Source: Mycobacterium asiaticum DSM 44297 (GTDB lineage: Bacteria > Actinomycetota > Actinomycetes > Mycobacteriales > Mycobacteriaceae). From it: a stretch of 58,438 nucleotides of DNA. Both the position numbers and the translations under genes were made by a program. This document shows, piece by piece, positions 17,688 through 25,134 of this stretch. The stretch spans positions 1,339,924-1,398,361 of the forward strand of contig NZ_HG964937.1 of the NCBI RefSeq assembly GCF_000613245.1, written 5' to 3'. Position 1 is the stretch's first letter, and the number at the start of each line of letters is the position of its first letter. The notes beneath the pieces were generated by a model, which was not told the DNA's origin, made no database searches, and saw only the letters and a list, made by a program, of their open reading frames with translations.

Positions 17688-18008
17688 TTATCCGGCCGGC
17701 GGGATCAGCGGGGGTCGGCAGGTGTTGGTGGCGGGATCCCACCAGAAGCCGTTGTCGCATGCGAGCGGCTGTGGTCCCACCCCGAGCGGCCGACACACAT
17801 TGGCGGTGGGATCCCACCATTCGCCGGCCGCGCAGTTGAGCGGCTGCGGTCCCACCCCCAGGGGCCGGCACACCTTTCCGGTCGGATCCCACCATTCGCC
17901 GTCGGCGCAGTCGGCGTGACTCACCCCCGGCGACACGGCGGTGATGACCGCCATCGGCGCCAAGACCATGGCCGCGACGGCCATCAGACGGCATACGACT
18001 GACCACAT
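17688..18008 (-). CDS. Small secreted protein with three WWDP/CRP repeats
   Basis: This ~106-residue protein has a hydrophobic signal peptide (MAVAAMVLAPMAVITAV, cleavage near SHA-DCADG). The mature part is built almost entirely of three consecutive ~25-residue units, each with two Cys: CADGEWWDPTGKVCRPLG, CAAGEWWDPTANVCRPLG and a diverged CDNGFWWDPATNTCRPP. The linker GVGPQPL separates units one, two and three. The pattern suggests one disulfide per unit and exposed Trp pairs. I know no function. The ATG at 18006-18008 has GAGGTG upstream; an in-frame Met eleven codons earlier is less likely. It is convergent with the flavoprotein gene, with a 4 bp gap. Confidence 0.82.
   Translation of the reverse strand: MWSVVCRLMAVAAMVLAPMAVITAVSPGVSHADCADGEWWDPTGKVCRPLGVGPQPLNCAAGEWWDPTANVCRPLGVGPQPLACDNGFWWDPATNTCRPPLIPPAG
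17700..17905. repeat. DNA tandem repeat (75-bp period) encoding WWDP units
   Basis: The three coding units of the secreted repeat protein show as a 75-base period on the DNA (about 2.7 copies). The first two copies are very similar, including shared GGATCCCACCA segments, and the third is diverged. This indicates internal duplication inside the gene. Confidence 0.6.
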
Positions 18009-18074
18009 GGCACACCTCGTTTCGCGCAACAGTTCGTGCAACCTACGGCGCTAGCACACTGCTATATCTTGCCC

Positions 18075-19919
18075 TTACGGCGCAGATCCCAAACTCAGCA
18101 ACCGCAGGAACCCGACCGGCTCGGCAAATCCCTTCAGCGCGACCGTTTCCCGCCGCGCCGGCACACCGGCCAGCAGCCGTTGCACCGCCGGATCGGCGGC
18201 CACGGCCTCGGACAGCACGATGTCCTCGCCCTCGCTCTGGCCCTGCAACCGCGCGGCCATGTTCACCGTCGAGCCGAAGTAGTCCAGGCGGTCGTTCAGC
18301 GTGACAACCACGCTCGGTCCCGCGTGCACACCCACCTTCAGCACCAGATCCTCGCCGCCATGCGCCGACGACGCGATCCGGTCCTGCATGGCCAGCGCCG
18401 CGCGCACCGCTTGCGCGGGATCGTTGAACGACGCCATCACCGCGTCCCCGATCGTCTTGACCACCGCGCCGTCGTGTTCGCGCACGATCATTGCCAGCAG
18501 GGTGAAGTGCTCGCGCACCAGGTTGTAGGCGGCGGCATCACCGACCCGTTCGTACAGCGCCGTCGAGCCGCGCAGGTCGGTGAACAACAGCGTCACCTGG
18601 CTGACGCCGGCGTCGTCGCCCGGCCGCAGCGTCGCCTCGGCGAACATGTCGCGAAAAGCCTGCAGCGAGATCACTTCCGGGGCCCCCAGGGTGTCCCGCG
18701 TCCAGGTGCGGTCCTCCACCACCGCGGCCAGCTCGAAGCCGGCGTCGTTGACGAAGGTCACCGTTCCCGGCTCGCCGGTGACGGGCAGCAGCCCCACCCC
18801 CGACTCGGTGATGCACAAGCCCGGGAAAGATCCCGACACGTAGTCGACGTCGACGACGTCACCGGGATGCAGGGTCCGAAGGCGGTACGAACCGGGCGGC
18901 AGGTCGACGGCCACGGTGCGCTGCTCCCCCGGGCTGAGCAACACCTGAATCGCCACATGCGGCGTGGCCAACGGGCCGGACAGGCAGAAGTTCCCCACGG
19001 GCAGTGGCCGCACCGTCGGAGCCGGAGTGAACGTCAGCTCGACGTTGCGCTCGAAGTCGCGTTCGTAGTCGATGTTGCACGACGAACAGTGCGCGCCCCG
19101 GGGCAGGTCGGCGAGCGTGGTGACGCTGGCCTGGGCGCCACGGCAATTGGGGCACAGCACATCCCATTTCATGTTGAGCAGACCGGCCTTGACGCCGGAG
19201 AAACAGGCTTCGGCCGCGGCGCGCGGTGGCACGCCGAAATCCCTGGCCAGGCTCTTGGGCCGAAGCCGGGCCAGATCGGCGGCCATGCCGCGCAAGACGA
19301 GGTCGGCGAGCCGGCCGCCGAGTCCGTTTCCGTACGGGTTGCGGTCGATTTCGCGCGTCATCGCGGTGGCCCGCTCGCGCGCGCCGAACGGCAGTTTGGG
19401 CTCCGGGACGACGAACGGGGTGAGGCGTTCGCCGGCGTGCTCGCCGCGAGCGAAGGCAATCGCTTCCAGAACGCGCTTGGCCACGTTCTCCCCCGCCTGG
19501 GTCGCCAGGCGCGCACCGAACATCCGGCCCGTCAGGCTCAGCGGTTCCCATTCGAGTGCGTAGCTGACCCGGGAGCCGCCCTGGCCGTCGGGTTCGAGAT
19601 CAAACACCGGGCCGAAGCGGCGGAAGGGGCCCTTGCTGAACACTCGCGACTGGCTGAAATGCCGTCCGGAGATCCATTCGTAGGGTTTTTCCTCCCACTC
19701 CAGTGCAAAGCCGGCGGCCTTGCCTCGGCCGGTCCGCAGCACCGTGCCGTTGGGTTGCGGCGTCTCCTCGAGGGTGTACGGCGGCAGACCGAGCGCTTCG
19801 TTGAGCCGGTTGGTGTCGGCCAGCAACGGCCAGAGTTTCTCGGGCGGAAGATCGAATGTCCAGGTCCAGGTGCGGCGCATCGCTTGCGACTGTAGCGCCC
19901 GGCGGATGGGTAGGGACAT
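18075..19919 (-). CDS. Adenylate/guanylate cyclase with SRPBCC-like and DUF5939 domains
   Basis: The protein has ~614 residues. The N-terminal part (TWTFDLPPEKLWPLLADTNR, GGSRVSYALEWEPLS) looks like an SRPBCC/START-type ligand pocket. A zinc-ribbon-like section follows (CPNCRGAQ, then HCSSCNIDYERDF) within a DUF5939-type region. The C-terminal class III cyclase domain has VTLLFTDLRGSTALYERVG, GDAVMASFNDPAQAVRAAL and LKVGVHAGPSVVVTL. It retains the metal Asp of FTDLRGS and the second one in TIGDAVMASF, so it is probably active, making cAMP or cGMP. Two starts are plausible: the ATG at 19917-19919 (MSLPIRR) and the one at 19878-19880 (MRRTWTW); neither has a clear ribosome-binding site. It is divergent from the PucR regulator. 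Confidence 0.85.
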   Translation of the reverse strand: MSLPIRRALQSQAMRRTWTWTFDLPPEKLWPLLADTNRLNEALGLPPYTLEETPQPNGTVLRTGRGKAAGFALEWEEKPYEWISGRHFSQSRVFSKGPFRRFGPVFDLEPDGQGGSRVSYALEWEPLSLTGRMFGARLATQAGENVAKRVLEAIAFARGEHAGERLTPFVVPEPKLPFGARERATAMTREIDRNPYGNGLGGRLADLVLRGMAADLARLRPKSLARDFGVPPRAAAEACFSGVKAGLLNMKWDVLCPNCRGAQASVTTLADLPRGAHCSSCNIDYERDFERNVELTFTPAPTVRPLPVGNFCLSGPLATPHVAIQVLLSPGEQRTVAVDLPPGSYRLRTLHPGDVVDVDYVSGSFPGLCITESGVGLLPVTGEPGTVTFVNDAGFELAAVVEDRTWTRDTLGAPEVISLQAFRDMFAEATLRPGDDAGVSQVTLLFTDLRGSTALYERVGDAAAYNLVREHFTLLAMIVREHDGAVVKTIGDAVMASFNDPAQAVRAALAMQDRIASSAHGGEDLVLKVGVHAGPSVVVTLNDRLDYFGSTVNMAARLQGQSEGEDIVLSEAVAADPAVQRLLAGVPARRETVALKGFAEPVGFLRLLSLGSAP

Positions 19920-19940
19920 GGTAGAACTGCAACAGATACA

Positions 19941-19980
19941 TTTTAGTATATAATACTTGACTGTATACAATACATAGATG
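19941..19980. promoter_or_regulatory. AT-rich bidirectional promoter island with two inverted repeats
   Basis: In a region that is otherwise about two-thirds GC, these 40 bases are about 80 percent A/T. They contain AGTAT-ATA-ATACT (19945-19957), the palindrome TGTATACA (19962-19969), a TATAAT-like box and a TTGACT box. They lie between the divergent cyclase and PucR genes, so both promoters and an operator are likely here. Confidence 0.5.
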
Positions 19981-20038
19981 TAGCTTATGCAGTGGGCCGT
20001 GGCCCGCGTCGATTCACCCACCCAGGCAAGAGACCTCG

Positions 20039-21325
20039 ATGACACTGCACAGCACGCCTACGACCGAATGGTTTTCCGTGGTAGACAGCAGCTTGGCCCC
20101 GCAAATCCGCGAGTTGATCCGCCAGGGAGCCTGGATCGCTCTTAACCCCAGCCCGGAATGGCTCGCCGAACTCGACCGGGCCACGGTCGCCGCAAACCCC
20201 GCTCTCGCCGGTGATCCCACCCTGGCGGCAGTGGTGAGCTCGTCCAACAGGGCAACCCTGGTGCACTTCGCCACCAGTCATCTGCGTGACCCGGGCGCCC
20301 CCGTCACCGCGTATTTGGGCCCCGAACCGCTGCGCATGGCTCGGGTCCTGGTGCGGCGTGGCCTCGGCGCGTCCGTGCACGACGTCTTCCGCATCGGCCA
20401 GAACGTCGCCCTGCAACGGTGGATGGACATCGTCTTCGACCTCACCTCGACACCGCACGAGTTGCACGAGTTGCTCAATTTGGTTGCCAAGTCGGCCAGT
20501 GATTTCGTGGATGCCACCCTGGCCGGCATCACCAGGCAGATGAAGTTGGAGCACACCGAGCTGGCCCAGGGGGCGCTCATAGAACGCCGCAAGATCGTGG
20601 AGTTCATCCTTGCCCGCGAGTCGGTCAACCACAAGCGCGCCGAGGCCCGGCTCGGCTATACCCTCTCCGGATCGCATACGGCAGCGGTGATCTGGTGCGA
20701 CGAATCGGACGACGAGTATCGCATGCTGGATCGAACAGCCGCCGCGGTGTGCCACGCTGTTGGATGTCCGCAACCGCTCACCATATTGGCCGCCGAGGCG
20801 ACCAGGTGGGTGTGGTTCAAGGACGTCACTGACATCGACAGCGATCAGGTTCGCCGAGTGCTCGACGAAACGCCCAAGCTACGCATCGCAATTGGAACCA
20901 GCGCCCGGGGTGTGGAAGGTTTTCGGCGCAGCCATCAACAGGCCCTCGCCGCACAGCACATGATGGTCCGGCTGCGTTCACGACAACAGGTCGCGTTCTT
21001 CGACGACGTGCAAATGGTTGCGCTGCTTACGCAAAAGCCGGACTACTCAGACGATTTCGTCACCAACACCCTGGGCGCTTTTGCCTCGGCGGGTTCGGTG
21101 CTGCGGGACACCCTGCTGACCTATATCAACGAGCAGTGCAATGCTGCCCGGGCCGCGCAACAGCTTTACATTCACCGCAACACGTTGCTGAGCCGCCTCG
21201 ATACGGCGCAACGGCTACTGCCTCGGCCGCTGGACCGCACTACCGTTCGGGTGGCCGTCGCGCTGGAAGCGCTGAAATGGTCTGGTAGTCAAGAACAAGA
21301 CCTCAGCAACGACAACATGTCCTGA
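20039..21325 (+). CDS. PucR family transcriptional regulator
   Basis: This 428-residue protein has a PucR C-terminal helix-turn-helix: CNAARAAQQLYIHRNTLLSRLDTA near residue 385, with the family hallmark HRNTL. The preceding GGDEF-like domain shows in TRWVWFKDV and LRIAIGTSARGVEGFRRSHQQAL. The N-terminal ~190 residues (RELIRQGAWIALNPSPEWLAE) resemble the RsbRD-like sensory module found in many mycobacterial PucR proteins. PucR regulators respond to small metabolites such as purines or amino acids; the ligand is not evident. The start ATG at 20039 has an AAGAGACC sequence upstream. It probably regulates the divergent cyclase or itself from the AT-rich gap. Confidence 0.87.
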   Translation: MTLHSTPTTEWFSVVDSSLAPQIRELIRQGAWIALNPSPEWLAELDRATVAANPALAGDPTLAAVVSSSNRATLVHFATSHLRDPGAPVTAYLGPEPLRMARVLVRRGLGASVHDVFRIGQNVALQRWMDIVFDLTSTPHELHELLNLVAKSASDFVDATLAGITRQMKLEHTELAQGALIERRKIVEFILARESVNHKRAEARLGYTLSGSHTAAVIWCDESDDEYRMLDRTAAAVCHAVGCPQPLTILAAEATRWVWFKDVTDIDSDQVRRVLDETPKLRIAIGTSARGVEGFRRSHQQALAAQHMMVRLRSRQQVAFFDDVQMVALLTQKPDYSDDFVTNTLGAFASAGSVLRDTLLTYINEQCNAARAAQQLYIHRNTLLSRLDTAQRLLPRPLDRTTVRVAVALEALKWSGSQEQDLSNDNMS

Positions 21326-21381
21326 GGTGGCCGTCTTCCCCGCTTCAGTTGGTGACATCGGCGTATGCCAGGATTCTCGGC

Positions 21382-22023
21382 ATGACTGCGCGCAGCTTGG
21401 CACGTTTTGGTGGAGTTCTGGTCGTGATGACGTGGGCGCTGCTGAGCGTGCCCATCGCGGGCCCGACCGCCTCGGCTGACCCCTGCTCCGACGTGTCCAT
21501 CGTGTTCGCGCGCGGCACCCATCAGGACCCCGGGTTGGGCAACGTCGGACAGGCGTTCGTCGACGACCTCACTTCGCAGGTCGCCGGCCGTTCCGTCGAG
21601 GTCTACGCGGTGAACTACCCCGCCAACGACGACTACCGGCACAGTGCACCGAGTGGCGCCGACGACGCTAGCGCTCACATTCAAGGCACCGTGGCCAGCT
21701 GCCCCAACACCAAGATCGTGCTGGGTGGGTACTCCCAGGGCGCGACCGTGATCAACCTGGCCACCACCCAGATGCCGGCCCCGGTCGCCAACCACGTCGC
21801 CGCCGTCGCCTACTTCGGCGAACCGTCCAGCGGATTCTCCAGCGCGCTGTGGGGCGGACCGCTTCCGGCCATCAGCCCGCTCTACAGCGGCAAGCTGATC
21901 AGCCAATGCGCCCCGGATGACCCGATCTGCACCGGCGGCGGCAACATCATGGCGCACGTCGTCTACATCGAGAACGGCATGACGAACCAGGCTGCCACGT
22001 TCGCGGCCAACAGGCTCAAGTAG
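21382..22023 (+). CDS. Cutinase family protein (Culp-type), secreted
   Basis: This 213-residue alpha/beta hydrolase has a signal peptide (hydrophobic VLVVMTWALLSVPIAG, cleavage after TASA at residue 32). The cutinase core follows: VSIVFARGTHQDPGLGNVG, the nucleophile S118 in GGYSQG, Asp in CAPDDPICTGG and His in AHVVYIENG. Cysteines at 35 and 107, and two flanking the catalytic Asp, fit the two cutinase disulfides. Mycobacterial members act outside the cell as esterases or lipases and phospholipases on lipids. I chose the ATG at 21382 (MTARSLARF) because it starts the signal peptide cleanly; an upstream GTG at 21349 would add eleven residues. Confidence 0.92.
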   Translation: MTARSLARFGGVLVVMTWALLSVPIAGPTASADPCSDVSIVFARGTHQDPGLGNVGQAFVDDLTSQVAGRSVEVYAVNYPANDDYRHSAPSGADDASAHIQGTVASCPNTKIVLGGYSQGATVINLATTQMPAPVANHVAAVAYFGEPSSGFSSALWGGPLPAISPLYSGKLISQCAPDDPICTGGGNIMAHVVYIENGMTNQAATFAANRLK

Positions 22024-22056
22024 CGTTTCTACGCTCGCGCCGTCCACCGCAGGGGT

Positions 22057-23442
22057 TCAGTGGGCGAGCAAGCGTCGTTTCTGCTCGGTGAACTCGTCCT
22101 GGGTCAGGATGCCCGCGTCGCGCAGCGACGCCAGCTCGCGAAGTTCGGCGGCGATGCTGGTGATCGGCCCACCCGCCGGGACTGGCGATGCGGCCGCGGC
22201 GTCCTCGGTTGCCTCGGGCGGTTGCGCGTCGGTCTTGGTCACCGCGACTCGCTCCCGGGTGCGCGCGCTAGCGCCCCCGCCGCCGACGGTGCCCGCCATC
22301 GCGCGGCCGGCCATGCCCGCGAGTGCCATCTGACTGAACAGGGTTCCCGCCCCGCTGGCGGAGGTCTCCGCGGCGGCGGCAGCGGTGGTGGCGGTATTGG
22401 TCATAGGCAGCGCCAAGGCGGCCAGCCGGGTAGCCGGAGCCGCGGTGGTCCACCCGGGTGGCACCGACAACGCGCCGATCGTCCGGGCCTCACCGAGGCC
22501 GGCCGAGGCCGTCGACCCCACATTGGTGATAACCGGGAACGGTTTCGGCGGCACCGCCGCTGTGCCGGGCCAGCTCTCGACCCCCGCCCAGCCGCTGACG
22601 ATGTCGTCTGTGTGCAGGCCGACGAAGTACCCGTTGATGTCATAGGGCAGCGCCGCACCGGCCAGCACCGCGTCGGTGGACAACCCGGCCGTGCCGATAC
22701 CGGGGTCCAGGAACAGGCCACTGAGGTCGCCCAAAATGTCCAGGACCTGTATCGGGTCCACCGCGTCAGCGGCAGCCGCCGGCGCGGCGAGGCTGCTCAG
22801 CGAGTTCGGCACCGCCGAGAACGCCTGAGCGGCATTGGCGACGCTGCTCTGCGCGTTGCCCGCGGCGGTGCCGGCGGCCTGACTGACCGCCGTGGACTGG
22901 GTGGCCGAACCCGCTGGGTCGGTGGTGGCGGCCGGCTCGGTGAAAGGCGAGAGCGTGGTGGCTTTGGCTGAGGCGCCGGCATAGCCCTGCATGGCGGCGG
23001 TGTCCTGGGCCCACATGTCCGCGTACTGGGTTTCGGTCAGCGCTATCAACGGGGTGTTCTGTCCGAAGAAGTTGGTGGCGACCAGCGTCATCAGCAGCAG
23101 CCGGTTGGCCGCGACCACCGGGGGCGGCACCGTTTCGGCGAACGCCGTTTCGTAGGCGACGGCCGCGGCGGTGGCTTGAGCGGCCGTCTCCTCGGCCTGT
23201 AGGGCGGTGCCCTGCAGCCATGTCACGTAGGGAGCGGCGGCGGCGACCATCGCGGCCGACGACGGACCGGTCCACGGCCCGGCGGTCAGGGTTGAGATCA
23301 CCGACTGATATGCGCTGGCTGCCGAATACAGCTCGGTTGCCACTTCATCCCAGGCCGCGGCGGCGGCCAGCAGGGACCCCGAGCCGGGTCCGGTGTAGAT
23401 CCGGGTCGAATTGATCTCCGGTGGCAACAATGCAAAGTCCAT
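22057..23442 (-). CDS. PPE family protein, SVP subgroup, with C-terminal SHOCT domain
   Basis: This 461-residue protein starts MDFALLPPEINSTRIYTGPG with the PPE motif at residues 7-9. It keeps the PPE-domain blocks WTGPSSAAMVAAAAPYVTWL and NFFGQNTPLIALTETQYADMWAQD. The SVP signature appears late (GALSVPPGW). The last ~35 residues, IAAELRELASLRDAGILTQD then EFTEQKRRLL, match the SHOCT oligomerisation motif, which is an unusual ending for a PPE protein. PPE proteins are exported mainly by ESX-5 and sit on the surface or outer membrane. The start is the ATG at 23440-23442. No PE partner is adjacent. It is convergent with the cutinase gene. Confidence 0.9.
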   Translation of the reverse strand: MDFALLPPEINSTRIYTGPGSGSLLAAAAAWDEVATELYSAASAYQSVISTLTAGPWTGPSSAAMVAAAAPYVTWLQGTALQAEETAAQATAAAVAYETAFAETVPPPVVAANRLLLMTLVATNFFGQNTPLIALTETQYADMWAQDTAAMQGYAGASAKATTLSPFTEPAATTDPAGSATQSTAVSQAAGTAAGNAQSSVANAAQAFSAVPNSLSSLAAPAAAADAVDPIQVLDILGDLSGLFLDPGIGTAGLSTDAVLAGAALPYDINGYFVGLHTDDIVSGWAGVESWPGTAAVPPKPFPVITNVGSTASAGLGEARTIGALSVPPGWTTAAPATRLAALALPMTNTATTAAAAAETSASGAGTLFSQMALAGMAGRAMAGTVGGGGASARTRERVAVTKTDAQPPEATEDAAAASPVPAGGPITSIAAELRELASLRDAGILTQDEFTEQKRRLLAH

Positions 23443-23643
23443 CGCACCCTCTCCGATCGGTCTGGGCGGCTGCGAGCCTGCCTGCACGCGGACTCGGTGC
23501 GCCGCCCAACTGCCGGCGCGAGTGCTAGGCCCGAACTACCTGCTAAACGCTTGTTGTTCCCACAGCCGTCACTAATAAATCACACATTCTTCTTTGCGGC
23601 CCGCGTTCCCTGGGCCACGGGGCCGGTAGCTAATCCGTGGCAG

Positions 23644-24078
23644 CTAGAGCTCGAACTCCAGGTGATGACGAATTTCCTCGGCGGCAGCCTCGAGATTGCG
23701 GTTCACCAGCCCCCGGCCGATCCATTCGCTGAGCCGGGCCAGGCCCAGGCCCTTCGTGGAGAACGTCAGGCTCAGTGTAAGCCGGCTGCCGTCGCCCTCG
23801 GGCTCTACCAGCGCCATGAACGAGTGCCGGGTGCCCTGCACCGACCGCCATTTGAGCAGGCTGCCCCGGGGTGGGGCAATCAGCACCCGGCCACCGAGCT
23901 GGATCGTGCCCCCGTCGAGGTAGACGTCCCAAAGTTCGCCGTCGGCGCGGGATTTCACGAACCGGCACCGGCTGAATGTGGATACCTGCGGGATCAGCCG
24001 GTGCGGGTCGGTGACGAAGCTGCTGCTCTCTTCCAGAGGGCAGCGGACATGGCGGCTAACCGTGACGGTCTGGGTCAT
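23644..24078 (-). CDS. SRPBCC family protein
   Basis: This 144-residue protein begins TQTVTVSRHVRCPLEESSSF and shows the alternating strands and final long helix (LARLSEWIGRGLVNRNLEAA) of the polyketide-cyclase/START-like helix-grip fold. Such proteins bind hydrophobic ligands in a cytoplasmic cavity. The ATG at 24076-24078 lies one base after the stop codon of the acyltransferase gene upstream, so the two are translationally linked. A role in handling the lipid substrate or product of that acyltransferase is a reasonable inference only. Confidence 0.83.
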   Translation of the reverse strand: MTQTVTVSRHVRCPLEESSSFVTDPHRLIPQVSTFSRCRFVKSRADGELWDVYLDGGTIQLGGRVLIAPPRGSLLKWRSVQGTRHSFMALVEPEGDGSRLTLSLTFSTKGLGLARLSEWIGRGLVNRNLEAAAEEIRHHLEFEL

Positions 24079-24079
24079 C

Positions 24080-24889
24080 TCACCGGACCAGCGGAACGAT
24101 CGTCTTGCTGGCCAGTTTCGAAAGTCCCACCTGCATGACGCTGGTGACGTAGTCGTAGGCGTGACCCCAGTCGGGGTCGTCGCCGTATCGCTCGCGCAGG
24201 TCCACCGGTTCGAGCACCTGCATGCGGATCTTGGCCGGCAGCGGGAAGTGCGGCAGCGGCAGCGGCGACAGGCCCCACGGGATGCTCAACGTCATCGGCA
24301 GGCTCTTGACCCGGGCCAGTTTGTCCAGCCGCAGCAGCTGAGCGGTGCGACGACCGTCGTTGAGCACGATCAACGTGTCGTGGCCGCCGGTGGCCACCAC
24401 CGGGACGATTTTCACGTTGCACTTGTGAGCCAACCGCAGGAAACCTTTGCGGCCGGAGAAGATGATTTTGTTGCGGTCGCGCCAGGGTCGCAGCGCCTCG
24501 ACGTCGCCGCCGGGATAAACCAGCGCCGAGCCGCCGCTGTTGAAGACGCGCTCAGCGAACGAGTTGGCGGCCGGAACCACACCGAGCTTGCGGGTCAATC
24601 CCCCGATCCCCGGCGCGGCGGTGATCGTGTCGTGGGCGAGGGCGTAAAGCGGGCGGCCCTCAACCGTGAAATAGGTGTTGTAAGCGAGCAGGAAGATGAA
24701 CGTGTCCGGGGTCGCGCCGCCACCGCTGTGGTTTCCGACGAACAGCACCGGCTCGTCGGGAACGTTCTCGAAGCCGTGCACCTCCGCGCGGAACCACACC
24801 GTGGCCGCCAGCCACAGCGGGGGCAGGACGGAGCGGATGAACTCGGGATCGCGGTGGCGAAGTTCCTGCGGAAGGCGTTGCCGGGTCAC
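24080..24889 (-). CDS. Lysophospholipid/DAGAT-type acyltransferase family protein
   Basis: This 269-residue protein has the acyltransferase motif in VGNHSGGGATPD (H54 and D62), a later glycine-rich VYPGGDVEALRPW that corresponds to the glycerophosphate/acceptor block, and GFLRLAHKCNVKIVPVV. It resembles the monoacyl/diacylglycerol acyltransferase-like branch (NHSGG rather than NHxxxxD), which works at the inner membrane face on acyl-CoA and a lipid acceptor. A single hydrophobic stretch (SVLPPLWLAATVWF) lies near the N-terminus. The start is the GTG at 24887-24889. It forms an operon with the SRPBCC gene and is divergent from the glycosyltransferase operon. Confidence 0.86.
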   Translation of the reverse strand: MTRQRLPQELRHRDPEFIRSVLPPLWLAATVWFRAEVHGFENVPDEPVLFVGNHSGGGATPDTFIFLLAYNTYFTVEGRPLYALAHDTITAAPGIGGLTRKLGVVPAANSFAERVFNSGGSALVYPGGDVEALRPWRDRNKIIFSGRKGFLRLAHKCNVKIVPVVATGGHDTLIVLNDGRRTAQLLRLDKLARVKSLPMTLSIPWGLSPLPLPHFPLPAKIRMQVLEPVDLRERYGDDPDWGHAYDYVTSVMQVGLSKLASKTIVPLVR

Positions 24890-25032
24890 TCGATTGACAC
24901 TATCCCGCGCGGCGAATTTTTAATCACGATCGTTGTCGGTGGCCGCACCGGGGTCCCTGGACGCAGCGGCTATTGTTGCGACGGTGCCGTTCGGGGGTTG
25001 GGTTTGCGTCGATTAGCTGATCGAACTATCAT

Positions 25033-25048
25033 CTGGACACATGTCCAG
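25033..25048. promoter_or_regulatory. 16-bp inverted repeat upstream of the glycosyltransferase operon
   Basis: CTGGACA-CA-TGTCCAG has perfect seven-base arms and a two-base centre, the geometry of TetR-type operators. It sits in the 245-bp divergent gap, about 90 bases before the GT4 start and about 145 bases before the acyltransferase start, so it could control either or both. Confidence 0.5.
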
Positions 25049-25134
25049 TTTGCTGTCGCGGTCTACGCGGGCCCGTTGACCGCAATGCACCCGGCGCGTT
25101 TTCGCGGTGGCTCGCTGGCAGCGAAGGGTTGAGT

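Noticed and set aside
18036..19895. 619-residue open frame on the plus strand inside the cyclase gene
   Set aside because: It is the antisense shadow of the cyclase; Arg/His-rich with no motif or ribosome-binding site.
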